DNA from: DRQF01 sp964559135
GTDB taxonomy: Bacteria > Planctomycetota > GCA-002687715 > DRQF01
Direction of reading: 5' to 3'
Assembly (NCBI GenBank): GCA_964559135.1
Contig: CAZLGG010000003.1
Location: 1 to 64,000 of the forward strand
DNA length: 64,000 nt
Below the pieces are notes generated by a model. The model was not told the origin of the DNA, searched no databases, and saw only the letters and a list, made by a program, of their open reading frames with translations. Position 1 is the stretch's first letter, and every line of letters begins with the position of its first letter. Shown here in pieces: positions 43,685 through 51,814 of the stretch. The position numbers and the translations under genes were made by a program.

Positions 43685-44770
43685 ATGTCCAGCGATGCGA
43701 CGCGACACCGGGTTCTTCACGGCCATGCGGCCGCCATGGACGGCGTCGCTGACGTCTCGATCGATCTCGTCGTCACATCGCCGCCCTATCCGATGGTGCA
43801 GATGTGGGACGACGTGTTTCGGGAAGAGGACTCCGGAATCGGGGCGGCCCTCGATCGCGGCGAGGGAGCGCAAGCTTTCGAGGGTATGCACCGCGTTTTG
43901 GACGGGGTTTGGGCGGAGTGCCATCGCGTCCTGAAGCCGGGTGGAATCCTCTGCCTCAACGTCGGGGATGCGACCCGCAAGGTGGGGGAGGAGTTTCGGC
44001 TGTATTCGAACCACGCCCGCATCCTCCAGACCATGCAGGGCCTGGGTTTCTCGGTCCTCCCGGACATCCTTTGGCGCAAGCCCAACAACGCCCCCAACAA
44101 GTTCATGGGTTCCGGGATGCTCCCTGGCGGCGCCTACGTCACCTATGAACACGAATACATCCTGATCCTCCGAAAGGGAGGTCTGCGAGCTTTTCGAACT
44201 CCACAGGAGAAAGCCCGGCGACGTCGCAGCGCCTATTTTTGGGAGGAACGCAACGTGTGGTTCTCCGATCTTTGGGAGGGCCTCACCGGTGTCGGACAGG
44301 GACTGGGGGACAAATCCGTGCGTGCGAGGAGCGCCGCTTTCCCCTTTGAACTGGCCTACCGTTTGATTCAGATGTATTCGGTGCTGGGCGACGTGGTCCT
44401 CGACCCATTCTTGGGAACGGGCACGACCATGGCGGCGGCCATCGCCGGCGGGAGAAAGAGCGTGGGCGTCGAAAAGGAGGTTGGTCTGATGGCGACCATC
44501 GCATCGACCCTGACGTCCTCGGTCGCGTTGGGGCGCGAGAGAGCGCAGCGGCGACTCTTGGATCACCTGAGTTTCGTCGAGCAATGGTTGGCGCGGGGCA
44601 AGGCGTTGCGCCATGTCAATGAGGTCTATGGGTTCCCCGTCATGACCAGGCAGGAGGTCCAACTGGACATCGTCGCGCCCGTCGCCATCCACTGCGAGAG
44701 GGAGGGGGACTACACCGTGACCCATGAACGAGCGATGTGCGCGGGCCGGCAGGCGACGTTCGAGGCCTGA
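43685..44770 (+). CDS. Orphan beta-class DNA amino-methyltransferase
   Basis: The protein has 361 residues. Motif IV (TSPPYP, residues 31-36) precedes the SAM motif I (DPFLGTGTT, about 240-248), the order of beta-class N4-cytosine or N6-adenine methyltransferases. CHRVLKPGGILCLNVGD is the following motif-like block, and LWRKPNNAPNKFMGS and YEHEYILIL fit the catalytic face. No restriction enzyme gene is nearby, so it is probably a stand-alone regulatory or protective methylase. The target sequence cannot be read from here. Confidence 0.88.
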   Translation: MSSDATRHRVLHGHAAAMDGVADVSIDLVVTSPPYPMVQMWDDVFREEDSGIGAALDRGEGAQAFEGMHRVLDGVWAECHRVLKPGGILCLNVGDATRKVGEEFRLYSNHARILQTMQGLGFSVLPDILWRKPNNAPNKFMGSGMLPGGAYVTYEHEYILILRKGGLRAFRTPQEKARRRRSAYFWEERNVWFSDLWEGLTGVGQGLGDKSVRARSAAFPFELAYRLIQMYSVLGDVVLDPFLGTGTTMAAAIAGGRKSVGVEKEVGLMATIASTLTSSVALGRERAQRRLLDHLSFVEQWLARGKALRHVNEVYGFPVMTRQEVQLDIVAPVAIHCEREGDYTVTHERAMCAGRQATFEA

Positions 44771-44785
44771 GCCGATTCGTCCCGA

Positions 44786-46741
44786 TCAGTGAAGGTTGCG
44801 GAGCAGAACCGTGAGGTTGCGCGCCGGGCGCGGATCGTTCGGGTTGAGAGCCAGCGCCTTGCGGAAGAGGAACTCGGCTTCACCGAGTCGCCCCGAATCC
44901 ATGAGAAGAAGACCCAGGTTGTTCAGCGCGTCACCGTCGGCCGGTGCAAGAGCGAGAGCGCGCCGATAGGCTTGAATGGCCGCCAGCTTCTTTCCTCGAG
45001 CCTCAAGGAGAACCCCCCGATTGTAGTGGGCGGGCGCCAGATCGGGATGGCGGCTGACAAGGACGTCGAGACGGTGAAGCGCCTCCTCGAGCCGTCCCTT
45101 CTCCGCATCGATCTGGGAGATAGCCAGCTCCACGGAGGGTCGACCCGGTGCTTCGTCGGCGACGCGCCGTAGATCGGCCTCGGCCCCGTCCAGATGTCCC
45201 TGTCTCAAGCGCGCGTCGGCCCGCAATTCGAGCGTCGACCAGAGCTCCTCGCCATGAGGCGCCTTGCGGTCGTCCAGAGTTTCGAGGATACGGTCGGCCC
45301 AGCTCTCCGCCCTGGCCGGTCGCCCGGCGAGCAACCACGCGCGCGCGCCGTCGAACGCAAGGGCGGGGTTCGCGGCCTGACCCCCGAGCCGCTTCTCGAT
45401 GAGCTTCGCGGCTTCGGCATGGCGACCCAGACGTCGGAGGGCGTCCGTCAAAGAAACATCGATGTCGGGAGGATGGACCCAACCCCAGCGATCCCGAGCC
45501 TCGAGATGACCCACGAGAGCGAGGAGAGCCGCCCGAGCGACGGGCCCTTCCTGGGTCCGGATGTGCTCCACGAGGCGGTCGCCCATGAACTCGTGCCAGC
45601 GCACGGGCGCGTGGTAGGCGAGAAGACCGACAGCCAGGGCAGCGGCGAGGACCCGTCCACGATTCTTTCGGAGTTCTCGGGCCCGCCAGCTCCTGTGAGC
45701 GAGAATCACCGCGGCGGCCGTGGACGCACCGAGGGCCAAAGTGAGGAAGAAGGGAACGACGCGATAGAGGCCTCGGTAGACGGCGAGGGAGAGGAGCACG
45801 AAGACCAGCGCCAAGACCTCCTCGCGGAGGGTGAGATCCCATGGGATGCGGCTGCGGCCCTTGCGCCAGCCCTGGAAGAATGCGGGCTTGGTGAATCTCC
45901 ACTCGAGGACGCGACCGGAGCAGACGTCCACGCAGTCCATGTCCTTCAGACACCGAGGATCGACGACGCGGCCGAACGTGTTGACTTCTTCGCGGACCTG
46001 AATGCCGGAGCTACAGGTCCGTGTACAGGCATCGCAACCCAGACAGTCGCCCTTGATCGCAATGCGTCCCGGCGAGAGGCCGTCCGCGACTCGAAAGAGC
46101 ACGCCGTAGGGACAGACGTTCCCGCAGAAAGAGCGCGAGCCCAGGAGCCAGACGATGACGAAGCCGGCGACGAGAAAGGTGATGACGGCGATGACCGGGC
46201 CGGGAAGGTTCCGCGCGTATTCCGTGGTGACGAAGGACGCCCAACCCTCGCCGTCGGCGAGCACACGCAGTTGGAAGTCGGGGCGCTGTCCGAGAACGGA
46301 TTCCGTGGAAGGATAGGCATGCACGAGGAACCGGGCCACGGTCGGCCAGACGAACATGTAGAGGGCGGTGAGCGGGGCGATGGCCAAGAGAAGTCTGGAA
46401 CGTATGGGTTTCGGCCTCAAACCCACCCTCCGAAGCAGCGCCGCGCAGAGATCCTGCAGAGCCAGGATGTGGCAGCCCCAACCGCAGAAGAACCGCCCGA
46501 AGACGAGTGTCGCCAAGAACGCGGCGGACATGAACAGGAATCCGGCGGTGATCACGCCGAGCTCGATCGTGTGCATGACCTCGTTCAACTCGAGAGGCGC
46601 CAAGGTCTTCCCCGCGAGCCGCCAGTGTACGTAGTGAGCGACCATGAGAAGCTGAACAGTGATCAAGATGCCCGCCCGCCAACGGGTGCGACGGGTGTGG
46701 GCGGCGCTCTTCAGCTTCCCATGACGACTCCCGGGTTCCAT
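44786..46741 (-). CDS. Membrane polyferredoxin (NapH/CcoG-type) fused to C-terminal TPR domain
   Basis: The protein has 651 residues. The start at 46741 lies after the cytochrome stop. Six or so membrane helices (first at residues about 22-42) carry FFCGWGCH (C86, C90) and FCGNVCPYGVLF (C206, C210), as in NapH/NosR proteins. A full 4Fe-4S motif follows (CLGCDACTRTC, C233-C243). A second is incomplete (CLKDMDCVDVC, C264, C270, C274). After another helix pair, residues about 420-651 are TPR repeats (PAHYNRGVLLEARGKKLAAIQAY, ALNNLGLLLMDSGRLGEAEFLF). It probably moves electrons across or along the membrane. It lies 16 bases after the pentaheme cytochrome and near the NOR/Nod gene. Confidence 0.82.
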   Translation of the reverse strand: MEPGSRHGKLKSAAHTRRTRWRAGILITVQLLMVAHYVHWRLAGKTLAPLELNEVMHTIELGVITAGFLFMSAAFLATLVFGRFFCGWGCHILALQDLCAALLRRVGLRPKPIRSRLLLAIAPLTALYMFVWPTVARFLVHAYPSTESVLGQRPDFQLRVLADGEGWASFVTTEYARNLPGPVIAVITFLVAGFVIVWLLGSRSFCGNVCPYGVLFRVADGLSPGRIAIKGDCLGCDACTRTCSSGIQVREEVNTFGRVVDPRCLKDMDCVDVCSGRVLEWRFTKPAFFQGWRKGRSRIPWDLTLREEVLALVFVLLSLAVYRGLYRVVPFFLTLALGASTAAAVILAHRSWRARELRKNRGRVLAAALAVGLLAYHAPVRWHEFMGDRLVEHIRTQEGPVARAALLALVGHLEARDRWGWVHPPDIDVSLTDALRRLGRHAEAAKLIEKRLGGQAANPALAFDGARAWLLAGRPARAESWADRILETLDDRKAPHGEELWSTLELRADARLRQGHLDGAEADLRRVADEAPGRPSVELAISQIDAEKGRLEEALHRLDVLVSRHPDLAPAHYNRGVLLEARGKKLAAIQAYRRALALAPADGDALNNLGLLLMDSGRLGEAEFLFRKALALNPNDPRPARNLTVLLRNLH

Positions 46742-46757
46742 GAGGCACAGTCTCCCT

Positions 46758-48803
46758 TCAAGGTTCCGAGGTGATGGACAGTCCGTTGGAGAACGACCAG
46801 CCGATGGAACTCGCGGTGTCCGAGGCGAGCCACTGGGCATAGAACGTCGTTCCGGCAAAGGCTGGAATGAACGGCACCGTGAAATCCAAGGACGCCTGCC
46901 CGAAGCCGTCCGCCCCGAGGACGTAGGACATATCTGGAGACACGAGCAGAGCGCAGCCCGGGGCGCCGACGGCCGTCAGGTCCAGGGGCAGTCCGATGGC
47001 GCCCCATTGCGTGTTGCTGTTCCCAAGCAGAAGAATGGCGGTGGCGCTCGGCTGCGCCCCGCTCAGGGTCACCTGGAAGTTGGACGATCCGATGGTGGGC
47101 TCTCCCGACCACGATGCCGAAAGACCGTTGCATCCGCTTCCGAACGTCGAGACCGCCTGCGCGCCGGGGCTTGCCCACGTCGTCTCTTCCATGAGATGTC
47201 CGAAATACGGCGCCTGGATGTCCTCGAGGGGATCGCCGTGGCCATCGACCGTCCAATTCTTCGCGTCGGTGAGGAATCGGAACGAGCGGCGGTAGATCAA
47301 CCGGGCCCTGACCTTGAAGGTGCCGCCGCCGGGGGGCAACTGGAAGGTGTAGTTGGTAGTGTCGGTCGCGAGGGCGGGGATGCGGTTGTCGAAGAGGATG
47401 GAGGTCGCATCCGTGAAAAAAGTTGGGCCGTTGCCGTTCGCATCGAGGTTGTGCTTCGCGAAGAGCTTGCCCGGAAGTCCGGCATAGTAGCCCTGGGCGG
47501 GATCGCCGACGCCTCCGAGGGGATGGATGGTCTGTGTTCCCGTATCGACGAGCTTTTGACCATCCTCCACCCGCCAGGCTTCGACGAGAAGGATCATGTT
47601 GCGGATCGTGACGCCCGTCGGGAGCGCGTGACCTGCGTGGGAGTTGGTCACGTCGACCGTCACCTGGAGTTCCGTCGATGTGGGCTGAACACTGACGGTG
47701 AGATCCGCAGCATTCTCGAGAAACGCGGGCGATGTGCCTTCCACGTCGTGAGTGCGGACCTGGGAGGGATCCCGCTGGACGGGCTGCACGACACAGACGG
47801 TCGTCTGACCGTTCGGGGGCATATGGCAATCCACGCACGTGGCGTAGTTCGGGTCCGCGGGGTTGCCGTAGGGACTGGAGAGCCACTCGTCCCACGTGGG
47901 TTCGGAGACGATGCCATTCGGCTCCGCGAAGTTCCCGTTGCCGTCCGGATCGTTCTTGTCTTGGTGGCACGCGGCGCAGACTGCGGCCTCCAACTGCGGT
48001 TGATACGACGGGCGCATGAGCCCGGGGGCCTCGTAGTCGGCGTCGGGGTAGGTCCCGTATTCCACCTGGTGGGTCAGAAGCGGTTGAGTCGGACGCGTGA
48101 ACGTCACGGAACTGGGATGGATGCCGGGAAAGTCGGTCTTCGCGAGGTCGATGTCGGCGACCTTGTGACAGATTTCGCACGAGACGCCGTTGAGTGCCCC
48201 CTGGCTGAGCGCACCGATGGGCTCGAGCGCCGTGAAGGGCTGGGCGATCCAGGGCTCGGGCTGATGGCAGGACTTGCATTCCGACGCCGGGTTGGCTGCC
48301 GCGTGAACGGAGCCGGTCGTGTAGACGAATCCGCCCATTCCCCCGGTCGTGCCGGTGCCGTCGTAGATGTCGTAGACCCAGAGGTTTTGGCCGGCGTGCG
48401 CCATTCTCGAGCCCGTCCATTCGGCGAGCGCTTGGGGGTGGCAGCCGCCACAGACGTTCGGGTCGAGGAGACCGTAGCTGGGATCGTTGCTTGCGGGGAC
48501 CGACTCGAGAGTGACGAGGACACCGAAAGCCGGAGCCGTCACGGTCAATCCCTCGTTGAAGTAACCCTTTTTTCCCGCAACGATGCGAAGGTTCGGTCCG
48601 GCGAGACCCGGGAGAGTGAACGTGCCGTTGGAAGCCGTCGTCGTCTGCGTGGAGGTGGCCTTGAGAGTGACGAGTGCATCAGCGACGGGCGCGCCTGCTG
48701 TGTCCAGCACAATGCCGGTGACCTGAGCGGAAACCGGGGCCAAGAGCAGGCTCAGCGCCATGATGACCGTCGAGAGCCTGGGGCGAATCGAAAAGTGCTG
48801 CAT
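46758..48803 (-). CDS. Exported pentaheme c-type cytochrome (cytochrome c554-like) with C-terminal tail, copy 1
   Basis: The protein has 681 residues. A signal peptide (ending PVSAQ) precedes a carboxypeptidase-regulatory-like domain (GIVLDTAGAPVADALVTLKAT, to about residue 100). Five CXXCH motifs follow: CGGCH (118-122), CKSCH (176-180), CEICH (209-213), CAACH (276-280) and CVDCH (323-327). The segment EWTGSRMAHAGQNLWVYD after heme 1 is like cytochrome c554. A central beta domain follows, then a C-terminal module of about 115 residues ending LSITSEP. It is paralogous to the protein at 51815 and lies directly downstream of the NOR/Nod gene, so it is a likely electron partner. Confidence 0.88.
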   Translation of the reverse strand: MQHFSIRPRLSTVIMALSLLLAPVSAQVTGIVLDTAGAPVADALVTLKATSTQTTTASNGTFTLPGLAGPNLRIVAGKKGYFNEGLTVTAPAFGVLVTLESVPASNDPSYGLLDPNVCGGCHPQALAEWTGSRMAHAGQNLWVYDIYDGTGTTGGMGGFVYTTGSVHAAANPASECKSCHQPEPWIAQPFTALEPIGALSQGALNGVSCEICHKVADIDLAKTDFPGIHPSSVTFTRPTQPLLTHQVEYGTYPDADYEAPGLMRPSYQPQLEAAVCAACHQDKNDPDGNGNFAEPNGIVSEPTWDEWLSSPYGNPADPNYATCVDCHMPPNGQTTVCVVQPVQRDPSQVRTHDVEGTSPAFLENAADLTVSVQPTSTELQVTVDVTNSHAGHALPTGVTIRNMILLVEAWRVEDGQKLVDTGTQTIHPLGGVGDPAQGYYAGLPGKLFAKHNLDANGNGPTFFTDATSILFDNRIPALATDTTNYTFQLPPGGGTFKVRARLIYRRSFRFLTDAKNWTVDGHGDPLEDIQAPYFGHLMEETTWASPGAQAVSTFGSGCNGLSASWSGEPTIGSSNFQVTLSGAQPSATAILLLGNSNTQWGAIGLPLDLTAVGAPGCALLVSPDMSYVLGADGFGQASLDFTVPFIPAFAGTTFYAQWLASDTASSIGWSFSNGLSITSEP

Positions 48804-48839
48804 GTCTGGGAACTCCTTTGTCTGGAATGCGAGGACGAC

Positions 48840-51179
48840 TCAGCGCACCGGAACCTCGATCTCGGGATGAGATCGGGAGGCCTCGATGGGGTCTTCGGTC
48901 TGGGAATCCGGGGCGTCCGGGACGTCTTTCATGCGCTGGAGCCCACGGAGGATGAAGACCGTGAGGGGGACCACTCCGCCGAGGAGGAAGATCGCGCCGC
49001 CGAGCATCCGCATCCACGTGAAGGTCTGAAACGTCGATCCAGCGATGAAGTCGAGGGAGCGCGCCTGCCAAAGGCCCGAGGAAAGAACGACGTTCAGCTG
49101 GACCAGCCCCACGGGGAAGGTGTCCAAGAGGACCATGGCCATGAGCCCGATGTTGATGGACCAGAAGGAGACCCGGATCCATCGAGCATTCCAGGCCGAG
49201 GGGGCGAGAATGTACCGGGCGCAGAACAGCACCGCGGCGATGGAGAGGTTTCCATAGACGCCCATCAACGCGGCGTGGCCGTGGTTGACCGTCAGATAGG
49301 TGCCGTGCTCGTAGTAGTTCACGATGGGAAGGTTGATGATGAAGCCAAAGACGCCCGCGCCGAGGAAGTTCCAGAAGCTGACCGCCATGAGAAACATGAA
49401 GGCTTCCTGGAGTCCGAACCGGCCCTTGCCGTCTCTCCGACCGTTGTTCTCGCGGCGACGTTCGGCGGGAAGTCTGCGGAAGTGCCAGGCGTCCAGCATC
49501 AGCAGGATGAGAGGCACGACCTGCAGCGTCGAGAACACGCTTCCCACCGCCATGGTCGCCGTCGGTTTGGCGTTCCAATAGAAGTTGTGGGCGATCCCGA
49601 GAAACCCGGAGCCCAGGAAGAGAATCACCGCCAGATAGACGGTCCGCTCCGCGGAGGCGCGGGTCACGAGACCCATGGACACCAAGAACCAGGCGACGAT
49701 CACCGTCGTGAAGACTTCGAAGAAGCATTCCGCCCACATGTGAATCACCATCCAGCGCCAGAAGTCCGCGATGACGAAGTTCGTCCGGGGAGACGCCACG
49801 AAACTCGAGAGGAAGAGAACCGAAATCCCGATCGTCGTGTAGAGGAGCCAGTGGGGAATGGTGAACCAGGATTTTCGATCCAAGGCCGGCTTGACGCCGC
49901 GGAAGACGATGACACTCCACAGGACCAGCGAAGCGAAGAGGATGATCTGGAAGGCCCTCCCGAGTTCGACGAATTCCCAACCCTGGTTGCCGAACCATCT
50001 CCATCCGGCGCCGAGGAGCCCTTTCGGTCCCAAGAGCACGCCGAGCAGGGTGCCGGCCACCACGGTGGCCAGCATGCCGAAGAGGATGTTGACGAGGAGG
50101 AGCTGGCGACGGGGCTCCGAGCCCGCGATCCGGGGTAACGCAAAGATCGATGCGGCAATCCAACAGGTGGCAATCCACAGGACCGAAACCTGGATGTGCC
50201 AACTGCGCGTGATGGTCAGCGGGAGCAGGGCCTGAATGTCGAAACCGAAAAAACGCGTCAACCCCACGAAGTCGTGGATCGTCAGGACTCCGGCCAAGAC
50301 TTGCAACAGGAACAGGCTGATGGCGACGGCGAAGAACTTGTAGGTGGCGCGTTGAGTGGGGGTGGGAAGCCGGGCGTCGATGTCTTCGGTCGTCGTGAGG
50401 GGCGTATCCGGTCCGGATTCCTTGGCGGTGAGCGTCTTGAATTTTCCCTGGAGGTACAGGACGAGTCCCAAACCGAGAATGAGGCCCATGGAGCCGACGA
50501 CGCTCCAGAGGAGGATGGAGCGGCCGGGGCGATTCCCAGCATCCGGGTCAAAGGGCCAGTCATGAGTGTAGCTCGCCTCTTCGCCGGGGCGTTCCGCGGC
50601 GCAGACCCAAGCACCCCAGTAGAAGAACGAGGCGAGATCGTTCAGCTCCCGGTCATCGCGGATGTAGCGAAGCGGGCGGAAGCCCCGGGGACCGTCACCT
50701 CGGAAACTCTCGCGCACCCAGGCGCGTACCGATTCCAGGCCGGCCTCTCCGGCGGCCGTGAGGGGGAGTGTTTTCGTCTTCTCATCGAAGCGGTTCTCAT
50801 GAAGCTCCCGACGCACCCCGATCTGAACCACTTCCAGCTCATCAGACGTGAGCGCGCGACCCAATCGCGAACGCAGTGCGGCCGTTTCATGGGCCGCCAT
50901 GCCGAGATAGGCCACGTGAAGAGCCGTGGCGGTGAAGTCCGGCCCCCGGCCGCCCCCGTCCCCGAACATGCTGCCGTACTGCATGAGCGCGTACTTCTGG
51001 AAGACAGCCTGGCCGGCCAGAATGGCGTGCTCATCGATGAGAACGTCACCGTTCTTCGCTGTGAATCGGGGAAGAGGAGGCGCGTCCTGGTAGGTGCGAA
51101 TACCCATCCAGAGAACGCCGGACCCTCCGGCCAGAAGAACGATGAGGAGGGGTATCCAGAGTCTGGGTGAGTTGGTCAT
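48840..51179 (-). CDS. nod: Putative nitric oxide dismutase (qNOR-like, Nod-type active site)
   Basis: The 779-residue protein has the qNOR layout: one N-terminal TM, a periplasmic domain (residues 30-220, YGSMFGDGG...PDFTATALH) and a heme-copper-type core of about 13 helices. Heme His are H328 (RSWHIQ) and H633/H635 (NHGHAALMG). FeB ligands are H480 (HMWAE, with E484) and H531, but the next residue is N532 where NORs have His. The conserved Glu 21 residues later is Q553 (STLQVVPL). The quinol Glu and Asp of qNOR are G306 and G728. These changes are the ones reported for Nod, which turns 2 NO into N2 and O2. A cytochrome-fed NO reductase variant is the alternative. Confidence 0.82.
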   Translation of the reverse strand: MTNSPRLWIPLLIVLLAGGSGVLWMGIRTYQDAPPLPRFTAKNGDVLIDEHAILAGQAVFQKYALMQYGSMFGDGGGRGPDFTATALHVAYLGMAAHETAALRSRLGRALTSDELEVVQIGVRRELHENRFDEKTKTLPLTAAGEAGLESVRAWVRESFRGDGPRGFRPLRYIRDDRELNDLASFFYWGAWVCAAERPGEEASYTHDWPFDPDAGNRPGRSILLWSVVGSMGLILGLGLVLYLQGKFKTLTAKESGPDTPLTTTEDIDARLPTPTQRATYKFFAVAISLFLLQVLAGVLTIHDFVGLTRFFGFDIQALLPLTITRSWHIQVSVLWIATCWIAASIFALPRIAGSEPRRQLLLVNILFGMLATVVAGTLLGVLLGPKGLLGAGWRWFGNQGWEFVELGRAFQIILFASLVLWSVIVFRGVKPALDRKSWFTIPHWLLYTTIGISVLFLSSFVASPRTNFVIADFWRWMVIHMWAECFFEVFTTVIVAWFLVSMGLVTRASAERTVYLAVILFLGSGFLGIAHNFYWNAKPTATMAVGSVFSTLQVVPLILLMLDAWHFRRLPAERRRENNGRRDGKGRFGLQEAFMFLMAVSFWNFLGAGVFGFIINLPIVNYYEHGTYLTVNHGHAALMGVYGNLSIAAVLFCARYILAPSAWNARWIRVSFWSINIGLMAMVLLDTFPVGLVQLNVVLSSGLWQARSLDFIAGSTFQTFTWMRMLGGAIFLLGGVVPLTVFILRGLQRMKDVPDAPDSQTEDPIEASRSHPEIEVPVR

Positions 51180-51239
51180 GTTTCGTCTCTCGGAACGGCG
51201 GGATCACTGCTTGTGTGCGGATTCTCGCCGTCTGTGTCC

Positions 51240-51294
51240 TATGTGACAAAGAAAAAACAGACGCTTTGTACGATTATGTGTGAAATGGTAATAT
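51240..51294 (+). promoter_or_regulatory. Promoter and operator-like repeats in the nod/XRE divergent gap
   Basis: TTGTAC (51266-51271) and TAATAT (51289-51294), spaced 17 bases, form a good sigma-70 promoter for the XRE gene. Around it are a near-direct repeat TATGTGACAAA/TATGTGTGAAA (51240-51250 and 51275-51285) and an inverted repeat ACAAAG/CTTTGT (51246-51251 and 51264-51269) that overlaps the -35. These could bind the regulator. The nod promoter facing the other way is not clear. Confidence 0.5.
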
Positions 51295-51351
51295 CTGCCC
51301 GCGAATGGAAAGTGATTTCACCGAAATCGGTCCCCCACCCAGGAGCCTGAC

Positions 51352-51786
51352 ATGAGTTTGGGAAACGCGATTCTACGGGCGAGGCAGCAAAGGAAGTTGA
51401 CGCAGGGGGACGTGGGGCGCAAGGCCGGTCTCCAGACCTCCTATATCTCCCGCATCGAGAACGGACGGGTTCAGCCCACCATGGGAACGGTCGGGCGGAT
51501 CGCTGAAGCGCTTGACGTCTCCCTTTCGGATCTCTTTCGACTCGCCGAACACGCGAAGGAGACGAAATTGCATCGCTGTCCGGTCAGCCAGACGGGCGAC
51601 TGCATCGGCGAGTTGATTCGCAACGCCACCGGGCGTCCGCCGGACGGAGGAAAGGCCCACTACGGGCCGGAGGAACTCCACATCCTACGGATGGCCGACT
51701 ACCTCGTCGTCCACGGCACGACGGACGATCGCCGCGCTCTCGCCATCGTCCTCGAAGGTTTCCTCGCACGAAAAACCCGTTCCTGA
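51352..51786 (+). CDS. XRE-family transcriptional regulator with Cys pair, divergent from nod
   Basis: The protein has 144 residues. The N-terminal HTH (residues 6-60) is a clear XRE/Cro type: RARQQRKLTQGDVGRKAGLQTSYISRIENG, followed by QPTMGTVGRIAEALDVSLSDLF. The C-terminal half (65-144) has HRCPVSQTGDC (C76, C84), a possible metal, heme or redox/NO-sensing site, then helices LHILRMADYLVVHG and RRALAIVLEGFLA. It is divergent from nod with a 172-base gap, so it probably controls nod or itself. What signal it senses is inference. Confidence 0.85.
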   Translation: MSLGNAILRARQQRKLTQGDVGRKAGLQTSYISRIENGRVQPTMGTVGRIAEALDVSLSDLFRLAEHAKETKLHRCPVSQTGDCIGELIRNATGRPPDGGKAHYGPEELHILRMADYLVVHGTTDDRRALAIVLEGFLARKTRS

Positions 51787-51814
51787 GACGTGGCTCACTC
51801 GCCGCGCGCCGAAC

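Noticed and set aside
46740..50138. Very long open frame opposite the cytochrome and nod-like genes (1132 codons)
   Set aside because: It spans two confirmed genes on the other strand and has a low-complexity Glu/Arg/Gly composition typical of an antisense frame.
51231..51285. CRP/FNR-type site in the nod-regulator gap
   Set aside because: TGTGA half-sites are present twice, but neither has a properly spaced TCACA or ATCAA partner.
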